A DNA stretch of 51,564 bases, taken from positions 1 through 51,564 of the forward strand of contig CAMVUM010000023.1 of NCBI GenBank assembly GCA_947170725.1. Reading direction: 5' to 3'. Source of the DNA: an uncultured Prevotella sp. Its GTDB lineage: Bacteria > Bacteroidota > Bacteroidia > Bacteroidales > Bacteroidaceae. Position numbers and translations under genes: made by a program. This document shows, piece by piece, positions 8,783 through 17,835 of this stretch (the stretch's first letter is position 1; every line of letters starts with the position of its first letter). The notes under the pieces are model-generated. The model was not told the origin of the DNA, did no database searches, and saw only the letters and a list, made by a program, of their open reading frames with translations.

Positions 8783-9634
8783 TTATTTGTTGTTGATGTT
8801 GTATGCCTCTTCGGGAGTGTCCTGGCGGTTCATGTTGTTGATGAGGATCTTGCCTATCAGCTTCTGAAACCGCTCGTCGGTCCTGATTATCTGCTCCACA
8901 TGGGCCAGATAGACGCTGTCGCTGAGGTTGTCGAGGTCGCGCTCCATCCGCTCTATCATCATCGCCATGCTGTCGGCCGCCGTCATGCCAGCTGTCTCCC
9001 GAACGGCGGCGCTCTCATGACTGGCGGCGGTGGATGTCGGTTCGGTGGCCTGCGCCAGGAGCCGAGGTTCTTGGCCCGTTGCCGCCGTCGGGCTGGTCGG
9101 CCGGTGATGTTCTGTCGTCGGAAGCTGTCCGGCCGGCTGTTGCTGTCCGGCTGTCGGACGTTCCGTCTGTCCGTGATGTGTGGCAGGTCCGTCGGCCGGC
9201 GTCGGTGCTGCTACGGCCGGCAATGGGACCGTAGAAGTCACGTGAGCCGTCATTATATTATTATTTGTGTTGTCCACGATGGTGTCATTGCGACCGATGT
9301 GCAGTCCCATAAGGAAGACGCCGACGATGACAACGGCCGCAGCCGCCAATCCTGTCATGGTTCTCCAACGGCGTTTCCGGCCGGCGACAATCTCATAGTA
9401 TGTCTGGCTTTCGTCCTCCGTGAGCCATGCCTCCATGTCATAACCGGCCGGGGGAAGGCGGATTATGCTAATCAGCGCCAGGTCCTCGGCTGTCGCTCCG
9501 GGGCGGTCCAGCAGGGCGTAGAGCCGCGCCTCGTCCTCCCGTGTGGTTTCTCCGGCAAGAAAACGCTCCCTTAGAATGTCTGCCTCGGAAGGGATGTTTC
9601 CCGTCTTTCTTTTGTTCATGTCAATCGTTGTCAT
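8783..9634 (-). CDS. Membrane anti-sigma-like protein
   Basis: A single-pass membrane protein of 283 residues, using the start MTTIDMNKRK. This start overlaps the sigma stop as TTATGA and has AGGAGG six bases upstream; an ATG two codons earlier would abut that site and is less likely. The N-terminal 90 residues are acidic and helical (ADILRERFLAGETTREDEAR) and would lie in the cytoplasm. The helix is about 94-114 (GLAAAAVVIVGVFLMGLHIG). Outside is a Pro/Thr/Ala/Gln-rich stretch of about 80 residues, then a helical end (MIERMERDLDNLSD). Order and overlap with the sigma gene support an anti-sigma role, but no FecR domain is recognisable. Confidence 0.7.
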   Translation of the reverse strand: MTTIDMNKRKTGNIPSEADILRERFLAGETTREDEARLYALLDRPGATAEDLALISIIRLPPAGYDMEAWLTEDESQTYYEIVAGRKRRWRTMTGLAAAAVVIVGVFLMGLHIGRNDTIVDNTNNNIMTAHVTSTVPLPAVAAPTPADGPATHHGQTERPTAGQQQPAGQLPTTEHHRPTSPTAATGQEPRLLAQATEPTSTAASHESAAVRETAGMTAADSMAMMIERMERDLDNLSDSVYLAHVEQIIRTDERFQKLIGKILINNMNRQDTPEEAYNINNK

Positions 9635-10137
9635 AAGCATCCTCCTCGTTTAATCATTTCTAAAAACTGGCGTCTTGCCTTGCTCAGCATCGCACTGACG
9701 GAACGCTCCCCTATGCCGGTGGCCGCCGTGATCTGACTGATGTCCATGTACAGCTCGTGGCGCATCCGGTACAGCCGTTGTTCCGTTGGCGTGAGCCGGC
9801 CGACGGCTGTTCTCAGCAGCCGGGCGTTGTCATGTTCGGTCATAATGCTGTCTGTATCGGCGTTGTCCGGCTGTGCCGCGGCTGTCGACAGATCGCTGAC
9901 TGCCTGCCTCACCTTCCGCCGTCGCCATTCGCTCACACAGACGTTGCGGGCCATGCGCACGGTCAACACCTCAACGCCGGTGTCGGCCGCAACCCTGCCT
10001 CGCATCACCCACAGGCGCATCAGCGTTTCCTGAGCTATGTCCTCGGCGGTATCGCTGTCTCCGAAGAACTCGCGGCCTATGCTGAACAGGCGCGGCCGGA
10101 GTTTTCGGGCTATCAGTTCATACTCTTCTGTCGTCAT
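9631..10137 (-). CDS. ECF-type RNA polymerase sigma factor
   Basis: A 168-residue sigma-70 family factor. Region 2 is clear (ARKLRPRLFSIGREFFGDSD, then AEDIAQETLMRLWVMRG), and region 4 includes LTPTEQRLYRMRHELYMDIS and a helix-turn-helix IGERSVSAMLSKARRQF. I chose the ATG at 10135-10137 (MTTEEYELIARKLRP); a longer frame exists upstream, but its extra 51 residues fit no sigma region. The stop overlaps the start of the anti-sigma-like gene. This ECF/anti-sigma pair probably controls the thioredoxin-fold and beta-barrel genes downstream (inference from order). Confidence 0.88.
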   Translation of the reverse strand: MTTEEYELIARKLRPRLFSIGREFFGDSDTAEDIAQETLMRLWVMRGRVAADTGVEVLTVRMARNVCVSEWRRRKVRQAVSDLSTAAAQPDNADTDSIMTEHDNARLLRTAVGRLTPTEQRLYRMRHELYMDISQITAATGIGERSVSAMLSKARRQFLEMIKRGGCL

Positions 10138-10540
10138 TCTGTATATATAACGCACAAAGGGGCGGAATGTTAACAAAAAAGTTGTTTTTTTAGAAAAAAG
10201 TTGGCTTGAGGCGTGGAGAGGTATGATTACATGAGGTGTTATGTTATTCATGGCTGCTCGGAAAACAACCTGAACAGTTGTGATTTGCAATCCGCGTAAG
10301 TTGCCAAGAGGGTGTTGCTGAACCGCACGGTAGCGAAAAATTTGTCCCTACTGTTGCGTTCTATAAAACTTTCTCCCTGCTATTTGATGGTTTCCCAACA
10401 TACTCATTTTGTTTTTCCTTTACAAAATCGTGTTCGGATTTTCTTCCGTTTTAGCTCATTTTCGGACTCTTTTTGGCTCTTTCCAGCTCTTTCCGGCTTG
10501 ATTCTGCCCCGGTTTTCGTCACAAAAACAGGGGTGAGGAG
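10138..10540. other. Intergenic region upstream of the sigma gene
   Basis: No gene is supported. The minus-strand sequence just upstream of the sigma start has CCCCTTTG, a partial -7 box. GAGAGGTATGATTAC (10215-10229) is another copy of a short motif found around ilvN. The rest is T-rich on the plus strand and unexplained. Confidence 0.4.
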
Positions 10541-10544
10541 AGCC

Positions 10545-10735
10545 GGGAGGCCCTTACGGCTCTTCCGGAGTCTATATTTCCGTGAGTTTTTGATTGCGAA
10601 TTTTGTCCGGAAAAGATACCATTTTTGAGCCGTAAGGGCCTCCCGAGGATGCAACGGGGCCGCTTTGAGAGTGCAACGGCAGCCCCGTTGCATTGCCGTA
10701 AGGCCTTCGTTACATCCCCGGGAGGCCCTTACGGC
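10545..10735. repeat. Cluster of GC-rich inverted repeats (GGGAGGCCCTTACGGC)
   Basis: The 16-mer GGGAGGCCCTTACGGC occurs exactly at 10545-10560, inverted at 10629-10644, and direct again at 10720-10735. A partial inverted copy GCCGTAAGGCC is at 10695-10705. Nested between them, ATGCAACGGGGC (10649-10660) pairs with GCCCCGTTGCAT (10682-10693). The segment can form several strong hairpins and lies in a gene-free region. It looks like an intergenic repeat element; no coding capacity is seen. Confidence 0.85.
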
Positions 10736-11340
10736 AAGTTCACCACGGTCTTGCAGAAATGTGGCGGGAATGACATGGATTGTAAGTAGCTATAAATGAA
10801 TGCCTTACAAAATATGTAAATAATAATTCACGGCGACCCCTAATTTTTGATACGCGCATGCTTGCGATATTTGCGCCCGCGGACGAATTATTTCAGAAAG
10901 TCCCTGCTCTCGTTGGGCAAAAAACAGGAATTTTAGTTACAAATCTGGGATTCATCCGGCATTTGGAATGACATAGCACACAGGATGAACCAGAAATGAC
11001 GGCACTGATATTGGCACCGAGACTGGCACCATTGGCACCGAGTAACAGAAATAGATATTATTACTAAATTCCATGGAGCAGAGGCTTTGTGTTTATGTAT
11101 ATTTGCATCTTTGCGTTTCATTATATTGATGTTTGTCCCGAAGGGTATGGTGTGTCTCATGTGGACGGTCATATTTTAGCATTCGATCCCAATCACCGAC
11201 TCTTTGGTGACAAAATGGAGGTCTTGTCGTACCGCGGAATTACACAAATCAGCATTAAAAGTGCAATATTATGTTATAAATTAAAAGGAAAATATTGATT
11301 TTAGTTATAAATTAGCACAGACAAGCGAAATTGTTAAAAG
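10736..11340. other. Gene-free region upstream of ilvD
   Basis: About 600 bases without a convincing gene. A short direct repeat built on GGCACCGA/GGCACCA lies at about 11008-11041. A 79-codon minus-strand frame spans 10933-11172 but has no signal, domain or start signal and has cysteine/glutamine-rich low-complexity sequence, so I do not call it. No transposase remnant is recognisable. Confidence 0.4.
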
Positions 11341-11345
11341 ATTAG

Positions 11346-11376
11346 TTGGCCGTTAGGGAAAAACGGCGTACCTTTG
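11346..11376 (+). promoter_or_regulatory. Promoter of the ilv operon
   Basis: TTGG (11346-11349) and TACCTTTG (11369-11376) are separated by 19 bases, fitting the Bacteroidetes -33/-7 promoter (TTTG, 19-20 bases, TAnnTTTG). The -7 box ends 35 bases before the ilvD start, leaving a short leader with no room for a peptide attenuator. Confidence 0.75.
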
Positions 11377-11411
11377 CAGGAAATTTTGACAATACCATAT
11401 TATAATAGGAT

Positions 11412-13214
11412 ATGAAGCATAAATTGAGAAGTGCCGTGTGTACGGAAGGACGACGGATGGCAGGAGCCCGCGCGCTGTGGGTCGCCACGGGTATGAAACG
11501 TGAGCAATTTGGAAAGCCCATCATCGCGGTGGTCAACTCGTTCACCCAGTTTGTCCCGGGACACACCCACTTGCACGAAATCGGACAGATAGTAAAACAG
11601 GAAATAGAGGCCATGGGATGCTATGCGGCTGAATTCAACACGATAGCCATCGACGACGGCATCGCCATGGGGCATGACGGCATGCTCTATTCGCTACCCT
11701 CACGCGACATCATCGCCGACTCGGTGGAATATATGGTCAACGCACATAAGGCTGACGCCATGATCTGCATATCTAACTGCGACAAAGTGACGCCGGGCAT
11801 GCTGATGGCCTCAATGAGGCTCAACATTCCGACCGTGTTCTGTTCGGGTGGCCCAATGGAGGCCGGACGCTGGCGCGGCGAGAACGCCGACCTGATTACG
11901 GCGATGGTGAAAGGTGCCGATCCGAGCGTGACCGACGAGGAGATGGCCGAAATAGAAGGCTGTGCCTGCCCGGGCTGCGGCAGTTGTTCGGGAATGTTCA
12001 CGGCAAACTCTATGAACTCGCTGACCGAGGCTATCGGATTGTCCATGCCGGGCAACGGAACGATTCTTGCCACACATAAGAACCGCATAGAACTGTTCAA
12101 GACTGCTGCACGCCAAGTGGTGAAAAACGCGCTGGCATACTATGAGGACGGCGACGAGAGCGTTCTGCCGCGCTCGATAGCCACACGCGAGGCTTTCCTC
12201 AACGCCATGACGCTCGACATCGCCATGGGCGGAAGTACAAACACCGTGCTCCATCTGCTGGCTGTGGCTCAGGAGGCCGGCGCTGAGTTCACGATGAAGG
12301 ATATCGACGCGCTGAGCCGTCGTGTGCCGTGTCTGTGCAAGCTGGCTCCGAACACCCAAAAATACAGTGTACAGGAGTGCGGACGTGCCGGCGGAATACT
12401 CGGTATCATGAACGAGCTGAGCAAGGGCGGACTAATCAACGGCACCACGCGCCGCGTCGACGGACTGACGCTGGCCGAGGCAATGGCGAAATATGACATC
12501 ACGGCCGAAACGGTGGACGCCGAGGCCGACAGGATATATCAGAGTGCGCCCGGCGGCCGTTTCTCGACGAAGATGGGCAGTCAGGACACACGCTGGGGCA
12601 CGCTCGACACGGACCGCGCCAACGGTTGCATCCGCGACCTGGAACATGCCTATACGAAGGACGGCGGTCTGGCCGTGCTCTTCGGAAACATTGCACAGGA
12701 CGGATGCGTGGTCAAGACGGCCGGCGTGGACGAGAGTATATGGCGCTTCAGCGGTCCGGCAAAAGTGTTCGACTCGCAAGAGGCTGCCTGCGACGGCATC
12801 CTCGGCGGCAAGGTGGTCAGCGGCGACTGCGTCGTTATCACCCACGAAGGCCCGAAGGGCGGCCCTGGCATGCAAGAGATGCTCTACCCCACTTCCTATA
12901 TAAAGAGCATGCACCTCGGCAAGGAGTGCGCCCTGATAACGGACGGACGCTTCTCCGGCGGAACGAGTGGCCTGAGCATCGGCCATATATCGCCAGAGGC
13001 TGCCGCCGGCGGAAACATCGGAAAAATAAAGGATGGCGACATCATAGAGATAGACATACCCAACCGCTCAATCAACGTGCGCCTGTCGGACGAGGAACTG
13101 GCAGCAAGACCACAGCAGCCGCTGACGCGCGACCGCGTGGTGTCTAAAGCCCTGAGGGCATACGCCCAAAGCGTCAGCTCGGCGGACAAGGGCGGAGTAA
13201 GAGTGATTGAATGA
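11412..13214 (+). CDS. ilvD: Dihydroxy-acid dehydratase
   Basis: Dehydrates 2,3-dihydroxy-isovalerate and 2,3-dihydroxy-3-methylvalerate to the 2-keto acids of valine and isoleucine. It has 600 residues, normal for the IlvD/Edd family. Visible motifs are the first cluster segment [12 protein letters not shown] (Cys119, Cys123, with the family's metal-site lysine at 125) and [20 protein letters not shown] (184-203), which supply the iron-sulfur ligands, then the C-terminal domain with [14 protein letters not shown] and [12 protein letters not shown]. It is the first gene of the branched-chain operon, directly after a good promoter. Its stop is 22 bases before ilvB. Confidence 0.97.
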   Translation: MKHKLRSAVCTEGRRMAGARALWVATGMKREQFGKPIIAVVNSFTQFVPGHTHLHEIGQIVKQEIEAMGCYAAEFNTIAIDDGIAMGHDGMLYSLPSRDIIADSVEYMVNAHKADAMICISNCDKVTPGMLMASMRLNIPTVFCSGGPMEAGRWRGENADLITAMVKGADPSVTDEEMAEIEGCACPGCGSCSGMFTANSMNSLTEAIGLSMPGNGTILATHKNRIELFKTAARQVVKNALAYYEDGDESVLPRSIATREAFLNAMTLDIAMGGSTNTVLHLLAVAQEAGAEFTMKDIDALSRRVPCLCKLAPNTQKYSVQECGRAGGILGIMNELSKGGLINGTTRRVDGLTLAEAMAKYDITAETVDAEADRIYQSAPGGRFSTKMGSQDTRWGTLDTDRANGCIRDLEHAYTKDGGLAVLFGNIAQDGCVVKTAGVDESIWRFSGPAKVFDSQEAACDGILGGKVVSGDCVVITHEGPKGGPGMQEMLYPTSYIKSMHLGKECALITDGRFSGGTSGLSIGHISPEAAAGGNIGKIKDGDIIEIDIPNRSINVRLSDEELAARPQQPLTRDRVVSKALRAYAQSVSSADKGGVRVIE

Positions 13215-13236
13215 GAACTCCTTAAAGAAAAGAAAT

Positions 13237-14940
13237 ATGATTACAGGAGCAGAAGCACTAATGTTGGCCCTCAAAAATGAGGGCGTGAATACCATCTTCG
13301 GTTATCCGGGAGGTTCGATAATGCCGGTGTTCGATGCGCTTTACGACTATACGAGAGGTGAGAAGAAAGCGTTTGACCATATACTGGTGCGTCATGAACA
13401 GGCGGCGACACATGCCGCCGAAGGCTATGCACGGGTCAGCGGCGATGTAGGCGTGTGTATCGTGACCAGTGGCCCCGGTGCAACAAACACACTGACGGGT
13501 GTGGCTGACGCCATGCTCGACTCAACACCGATTGTCGTTATTGCCGGACAGGTGGGCACGGCGGCACTCGGCACTGACGCCTTTCAGGAGGTGGACCTCG
13601 TTGGTGTGGCGCAACCTATATCGAAGTGGAGCTATCAGATACGCCGTGCCGAGGATATAGCGTGGGCTGTCAGCAAGGCTTTTTATATAGCCCGCACAGG
13701 CAGACCCGGCCCCGTTGTGCTCGACTTCCCTAAAAATGCACAGGTGACCACAACCGAGTGGGAGCCACAGCACGTGGATTTTGTGCGCAGTTATGTGCCT
13801 TATCCCAAGCCGGACGAAACGGCTATAGCCGCTGCAGCCGAGCTGATAAACAAAGCGGAGCGTCCGTTGGCACTCGTCGGTCAGGGCGTAGAGTTGGGAA
13901 ACGCTCACAATGAGCTGGTTGAGTTTATCGAAAAAGCCGGTATTCCGGCCGCCCGCACATTGCTCGGACTGTCGGCGCTGCCTACGGGACATCCGCTCAA
14001 TATGGGTATGCTCGGAATGCACGGCAATCTGGCCCCGAACATAAAGGAACAGGAATGTGACGTGTTGATTGCCATAGGCATGCGTTTCAGCGACCGCGTG
14101 ACGGGACTGCCGTCGACATACGCAAAGCAAGCAAAGGTGATACACCTCGACATCGACCACTCGGAGATTGACAAGTGCATCAAGACTGATGTGGCTGTTA
14201 TTGGCGACTGCAAGGTGACGCTGCCGGCCATAACGCGTCTGCTAAAAAAGAACGAACACAAGGATTGGGTTGAGAGTTTCAAGCCGCTTGACGCTCAGGA
14301 GCGCGAGGCCGTGATAGAGCCGGCAATACATCCGGCGGACGGGCCGCTGCTGATGGGCGAGGTGGTCAACGCAGTGGCTGAGGCGACGAAGGGCGAAGCG
14401 ATTTTGGTTACTGACGTCGGTCAAAACCAGATGTTCTCCAGCCGCTATTTCAAGTATAACAGGAAGCGCTCTATCGTCACCAGCGGCGGATTGGGCACGA
14501 TGGGATTCGGTGTTCCGGCGGCCATCGGTGCGACTTTCGGTGCTCCTGACCGTACGGTCTGCATGTTCTCGGGCGACGGTGGATTCCAGATGAGCATACA
14601 GGAACTAGGCACCATCATGGAACAGCAGACGCCGGTGAAGATGATTCTGATGAACAACAACTATCTGGGCAATGTGCGCCAGTGGCAAGACATGTTCTTC
14701 GGTCACCGCCAGTCGTTCACTAAGATGATGAATCCGGACTACAGTCAGATTGCGGCAGGATACCATATTCCGTATGCCGTCGTGACGGAGCGCGCGGAAC
14801 TAGCATCGGCCGTTGAAAAAATGCTGTCTACTGATGGCCCGTATATTCTTGAGTGTGCCATAAAGGAGGATGACAACGTTCTACCGATGACACCTCCGGG
14901 AAAGAGTGTGGACGAGATGATGTTGTCAATAGACATCTGA
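13237..14940 (+). CDS. ilvB: Acetolactate synthase, large catalytic subunit
   Basis: Condenses pyruvate with pyruvate or 2-ketobutyrate using thiamine diphosphate, the first common step of valine and isoleucine synthesis. The chosen start is the ATG at 13237 (MITGAEALMLALKNEG), giving 567 residues; an earlier TTG in frame overlaps ilvD and adds ten non-conserved residues. Domains in order: N-terminal TPP domain with the activating glutamate Glu54 in VRHEQAATHAAEGYARV; central domain (LALVGQGVELGNAHNELVEF); C-terminal TPP domain with the GDG...NN motif (SGDGGFQMSIQELGTI, then MNNNYLGNVRQWQ). The regulatory subunit gene follows after a 120-base spacer holding a palindromic element. Confidence 0.96.
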   Translation: MITGAEALMLALKNEGVNTIFGYPGGSIMPVFDALYDYTRGEKKAFDHILVRHEQAATHAAEGYARVSGDVGVCIVTSGPGATNTLTGVADAMLDSTPIVVIAGQVGTAALGTDAFQEVDLVGVAQPISKWSYQIRRAEDIAWAVSKAFYIARTGRPGPVVLDFPKNAQVTTTEWEPQHVDFVRSYVPYPKPDETAIAAAAELINKAERPLALVGQGVELGNAHNELVEFIEKAGIPAARTLLGLSALPTGHPLNMGMLGMHGNLAPNIKEQECDVLIAIGMRFSDRVTGLPSTYAKQAKVIHLDIDHSEIDKCIKTDVAVIGDCKVTLPAITRLLKKNEHKDWVESFKPLDAQEREAVIEPAIHPADGPLLMGEVVNAVAEATKGEAILVTDVGQNQMFSSRYFKYNRKRSIVTSGGLGTMGFGVPAAIGATFGAPDRTVCMFSGDGGFQMSIQELGTIMEQQTPVKMILMNNNYLGNVRQWQDMFFGHRQSFTKMMNPDYSQIAAGYHIPYAVVTERAELASAVEKMLSTDGPYILECAIKEDDNVLPMTPPGKSVDEMMLSIDI

Positions 14941-14950
14941 CTTTTAGGGT

Positions 14951-15052
14951 CAGAGCGCAGAGTGATGAATGAAGGGGTATGATTACCTTTGGGGCATGTC
15001 CGTCAACAAGACATATCAGACCTCTGTTCTCTGCACTCATAACTCATAACTT
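14951..15052. repeat. Degenerate palindromic intergenic element, ilvB-ilvN
   Basis: The spacer starts with GCAGAGTGATGAATGAAGGG and GGTATGATTACC, and ends with CTGCACTCATAACTCATAAC. These arms are loosely inverted to each other and resemble the element between ilvN and the thioesterase gene. It lies within a run of codirectional genes, so it may shape the mRNA (inference). Confidence 0.5.
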
Positions 15053-15060
15053 AAAAAAGC

Positions 15061-15606
15061 ATGGAAGAAAAGACATTATATACACTGTTGGTCTATTCGG
15101 AGAATCTTGCCGGTATTCTCAATCAGATTACTGCCGTATTCACACGCCGTCAGGTGAACATCGAGAGCCTGAACGTGTCGGCGTCAAGCATAGATGGAAT
15201 ACATAAGTACACCATCACAGCATGGAGTGACAAAGACCAGATAACGAAAATAACGCGGCAGATAGAGAAGAAGATTGACGTGGTGAAGGCTCTGTTCTAT
15301 ACCGATGACGAGCTGTTCATCCGTGAGACAGGACTCTATAAGCTGTCAACGGACGTTGTGATGAACAATCCGGAGATTTCAAGGACTATACGCCGCCACG
15401 AGGCTACCATCACGGAAGTGAATCCCACATACGTGATCGTCATGAAGAACGGACGGACGGAAGAGATTCTGAGCCTGTATAAGGTTCTGAATGATTTCAA
15501 CTGCGTTCTTCAGTACACCCGTTCCGGCCGTATCGCCGTGACGCGAAGCACGCAAGAGGAAGTGACGGACTATCTGGAGCAGAGAGAGAAAAATTTCATC
15601 AGTTAA
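15061..15606 (+). CDS. ilvN: Acetolactate synthase, small regulatory subunit
   Basis: Regulatory partner of IlvB. It has 181 residues. The N-terminal ACT domain is clear: LYTLLVYSENLAGILNQITA, then RRQVNIESLNVSAS and HKYTITAW, as in IlvN/IlvH proteins that bind valine at the dimer interface. The C-terminal half (LNDFNCVLQYTRSGRIAVTR) matches the second domain, which activates the large subunit. The size is like the longer IlvH/IlvN type rather than the short 90-residue form. Intergenic palindromic elements flank it on both sides. Confidence 0.93.
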   Translation: MEEKTLYTLLVYSENLAGILNQITAVFTRRQVNIESLNVSASSIDGIHKYTITAWSDKDQITKITRQIEKKIDVVKALFYTDDELFIRETGLYKLSTDVVMNNPEISRTIRRHEATITEVNPTYVIVMKNGRTEEILSLYKVLNDFNCVLQYTRSGRIAVTRSTQEEVTDYLEQREKNFIS

Positions 15607-15614
15607 GATTGCAG

Positions 15615-15804
15615 AATGATGAGTGAGGAGATATGAGCGAAGAGTGAAGAGGTATGAATGATGAGCGAAGAGATATGAGTGAAGAGCGAAGAGGTATGAT
15701 ATGCTCTTATAGGCTCGAAGTATGAATGCAGATTTGCTCAGCTTTGCTAATAAACATGCGACAAAAGGTAATCATACCTCTTCACTCACCACTCTTTACT
15801 CATA
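15615..15804. repeat. Palindromic intergenic element with tandem GAAGAGGTATGA units
   Basis: The left side has degenerate tandem units (GAGTGAGGAGATATGA, GAGTGAAGAGGTATGA, GAGCGAAGAGGTATGA) from about 15630 to 15700. The right side has TCATACCTCTTCACTC at 15772-15787, an exact 16-base inverted copy of 15642-15657, so a long stem can form. It continues to ACTCATAACT before the thioesterase start, as in the ilvB-ilvN spacer. Function unknown: mRNA stability or partial termination are possible. Confidence 0.75.
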
Positions 15805-15816
15805 ACTAAAAATAAT

Positions 15817-16578
15817 ATGGACAAGACAGGACGATACGATTTTATGGCAGAGCCGTTCCATTGTGACTTTTCTCACCGGCTCTTTATGGGACATTTGGGT
15901 AATCATCTGCTCAATGCGGCAGACTTTCATTCGACGGAACGCGGTTTCGGAATGGACTATCTCAATCCGAGACACAAAACGTGGGTGCTCTCACGGCTTG
16001 CGGTAGAGATGGAAGAGATGCCGGCGCAGTATGACAAGTTTCAGGTGGAAACGTGGGTGGAAAGCGCTATGAAGTATTTCACCAACCGAAACTTCCGTGT
16101 AGTGGGAGCGGACGGACGGGTGTTCGGCTATGGTCGCAGCGTGTGGGCTATGATAGACACTGATTCGCGTCAGCCGCAGGATATATTCGCAATACGCGAC
16201 GGAGCAATCAGCGAATGGATTGAGACGGAACGCGAATGTCCGATAGAAAAGAGTTCGCGTGTGAAGATGAGCTGTGACGCAAAACTTCTGAGAACGATTG
16301 ACACATATTATAATGATGTGGATGTCAACGGCCATGTGAACTCGGTGAAGTATATAGAGCATGTGCTTGATTTGTTCCCCGTGTCATGGTATATGGAACA
16401 TCGCCTGCGCCGTTTCGAAATAGCATACGTGGCGGAAAGCCATGGAGGCGACCGGTTAAACTTCTATGTAGAACAGACGGACGGGGATGACTGTTGCGTG
16501 CGCGTTGCGAAGCAGGAAGAAAACGGCGCAAAAGAAGTGGAAGTGTGCAGATGCAAGCTCTGTTTTGTAAAAATCTGA
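15817..16578 (+). CDS. Acyl-ACP thioesterase
   Basis: A 253-residue member of the FatA/FatB-type acyl-ACP thioesterase family (two hotdog folds), which hydrolyses acyl-ACP to free fatty acids in the cytoplasm. The first hotdog includes HLGNHLLNAADFHSTERGFG and WVLSRLAVEMEEMP. The second holds the Asn-x-His signature NGHVNSVKYIEHV with Asn171, His173 and Glu181, positions matching the catalytic part of the family. It lies between ilvN and ilvC, an arrangement I recall as usual in Bacteroidales. It may link branched-chain keto-acid supply with branched or short fatty acids (inference). Confidence 0.88.
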   Translation: MDKTGRYDFMAEPFHCDFSHRLFMGHLGNHLLNAADFHSTERGFGMDYLNPRHKTWVLSRLAVEMEEMPAQYDKFQVETWVESAMKYFTNRNFRVVGADGRVFGYGRSVWAMIDTDSRQPQDIFAIRDGAISEWIETERECPIEKSSRVKMSCDAKLLRTIDTYYNDVDVNGHVNSVKYIEHVLDLFPVSWYMEHRLRRFEIAYVAESHGGDRLNFYVEQTDGDDCCVRVAKQEENGAKEVEVCRCKLCFVKI

Positions 16579-16585
16579 AAGTATA

Positions 16586-16617
16586 TTTGGCTTTTTCGTT
16601 TTAATTTTGTACTTTTG
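16586..16617 (+). promoter_or_regulatory. Promoter upstream of ilvC
   Basis: TTTG (16586-16589) and TACTTTTG (16610-16617) are separated by 20 bases, an almost ideal Bacteroidetes promoter. It leaves a leader of about 120 bases before ilvC and shows that ilvC can be transcribed separately from the genes before it. Confidence 0.78.
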
Positions 16618-16739
16618 CAGCTCATTTAAGTGACAAGGAGTAATCATCCGGATTATAATTGTTTGTCATTTGGATGATGAGAAGTAATTAACAACAAACG
16701 CCCGGCAATATGAGCCGGACATAAAAAGATATAATAATT

Positions 16740-17789
16740 ATGGCAGAAATGAATTTTGGTGGCGTTATAGAAACAGTTGTCACCAACAAAGAATTTTCAT
16801 TGGAGAAAGCTCGTGAAGTGTTGAAGAATGAAACTATCGCCGTTATCGGTTATGGCATTCAGGGTCCCGGTCAGGCATGCAACTTGCGTGACAACGGCTT
16901 CAACGTTATTGTAGGTCAGCGTCAGGGCAAGACATACGACAAGGCCGTGGCTGACGGATGGGTGCCCGGCAAGACTCTGTTCTCCATCGAGGAAGCAGCA
17001 GAGAAGGGTACAATTATCTGTATGCTGCTCTCTGACGCAGGTCAGATTCAGGCATGGCCGGCTATCAAGCCTTATCTCACACCGGGCAAGACTCTGTATT
17101 ATTCACATGGTTTCGCCATCAACTGGAGCGACCGCACGGGTGTGGTTCCTCCATCAGATATAGACGTGATCCTCGTCGCTCCCAAAGGCTCGGGAACCTC
17201 TCTCCGCACAATGTTCCTTGAGGGACGCGGTCTTAACTGCTCATACGCCGTATATCAGGATGCTTCCGGCAAGGCAGAGGAAAAGACAATAGCTTTCGGT
17301 ATCGGTATCGGTGCCGGATATCTCTTCAAGACAACGTTCCAGCGTGAGGCAACCAGTGACCTTACTGGTGAACGCGGTTCACTGATGGGTGCAATCGAAG
17401 GATTGCTGGAGGCTCAGTATGAGGTGCTCCGTGAGAACGGTCACTCTCCGTCAGAGGCTTTCAACGAGACCGTTGAGGAACTCACACAAAGCCTGATGCC
17501 GCTCTTCGCACAGAAAGGTATGGACTGGATGTATGCAAACTGCTCCACAACGGCACAGCGCGGCGCTCTCGATTGGGCTCCCCGCTTCCGTGACGCCATC
17601 AAGCCTGTGATGCAGTGGCTCTACTATTCTGTCAAGACCGGCAACGAGGCCCAGATTTCTATCGACAGTAACTCTAAGGCTGACTATCGTGAGGGACTCA
17701 ACAAGGAACTGGAAGCCATGCGCAACATGGAAATGTGGCGTGCTGCCGAAACTGTGCGTCAGCTCCGTCCGGAGAATAATGCAGAATAA
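16740..17789 (+). CDS. ilvC: Ketol-acid reductoisomerase (class I)
   Basis: Rearranges and reduces acetolactate or acetohydroxybutyrate to the dihydroxy acids used by IlvD. It has 349 residues, typical of short class I enzymes with one knotted C-terminal domain. The Rossmann motif is VIGYGIQGPGQACNLRDNG, and the following loop VGQRQGKTYDKA contacts the cofactor phosphate. The metal-binding helices are ATSDLTGERGSLMGAIEGLL (the D and E of DLTGE) and the later glutamates in FNETVEELTQ. It has its own promoter and is followed by a hairpin, so it closes the branched-chain block. Confidence 0.96.
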   Translation: MAEMNFGGVIETVVTNKEFSLEKAREVLKNETIAVIGYGIQGPGQACNLRDNGFNVIVGQRQGKTYDKAVADGWVPGKTLFSIEEAAEKGTIICMLLSDAGQIQAWPAIKPYLTPGKTLYYSHGFAINWSDRTGVVPPSDIDVILVAPKGSGTSLRTMFLEGRGLNCSYAVYQDASGKAEEKTIAFGIGIGAGYLFKTTFQREATSDLTGERGSLMGAIEGLLEAQYEVLRENGHSPSEAFNETVEELTQSLMPLFAQKGMDWMYANCSTTAQRGALDWAPRFRDAIKPVMQWLYYSVKTGNEAQISIDSNSKADYREGLNKELEAMRNMEMWRAAETVRQLRPENNAE

Positions 17790-17835
17790 ATATCATAGCT
17801 ATGATTTAGCCTAAGATTGAATTTTCGTATATTTG

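Noticed and set aside
8900..9574. Plus-strand frame of 224 codons opposite the anti-sigma-like gene
   Set aside because: It is rich in Arg and Cys as expected for the complement of GC-rich Pro/Thr/Ala codons. The minus-strand gene overlaps the sigma gene in operon style and is preferred.
10933..11172. Minus-strand frame of 79 codons upstream of ilvD
   Set aside because: Low-complexity Cys/Gln sequence from a short direct repeat, no start signal, no domain. More likely part of a dispersed intergenic sequence than a gene.
13207..13236. Earlier TTG start for ilvB overlapping ilvD
   Set aside because: It adds ten residues not typical of the family; the ATG at 13237 gives the normal MITGAEAL-type N-terminus.
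15615..15804. Tandem units after ilvN as a CRISPR array
   Set aside because: Units are short, degenerate and contiguous with no regular unique spacers, and no cas genes are present.
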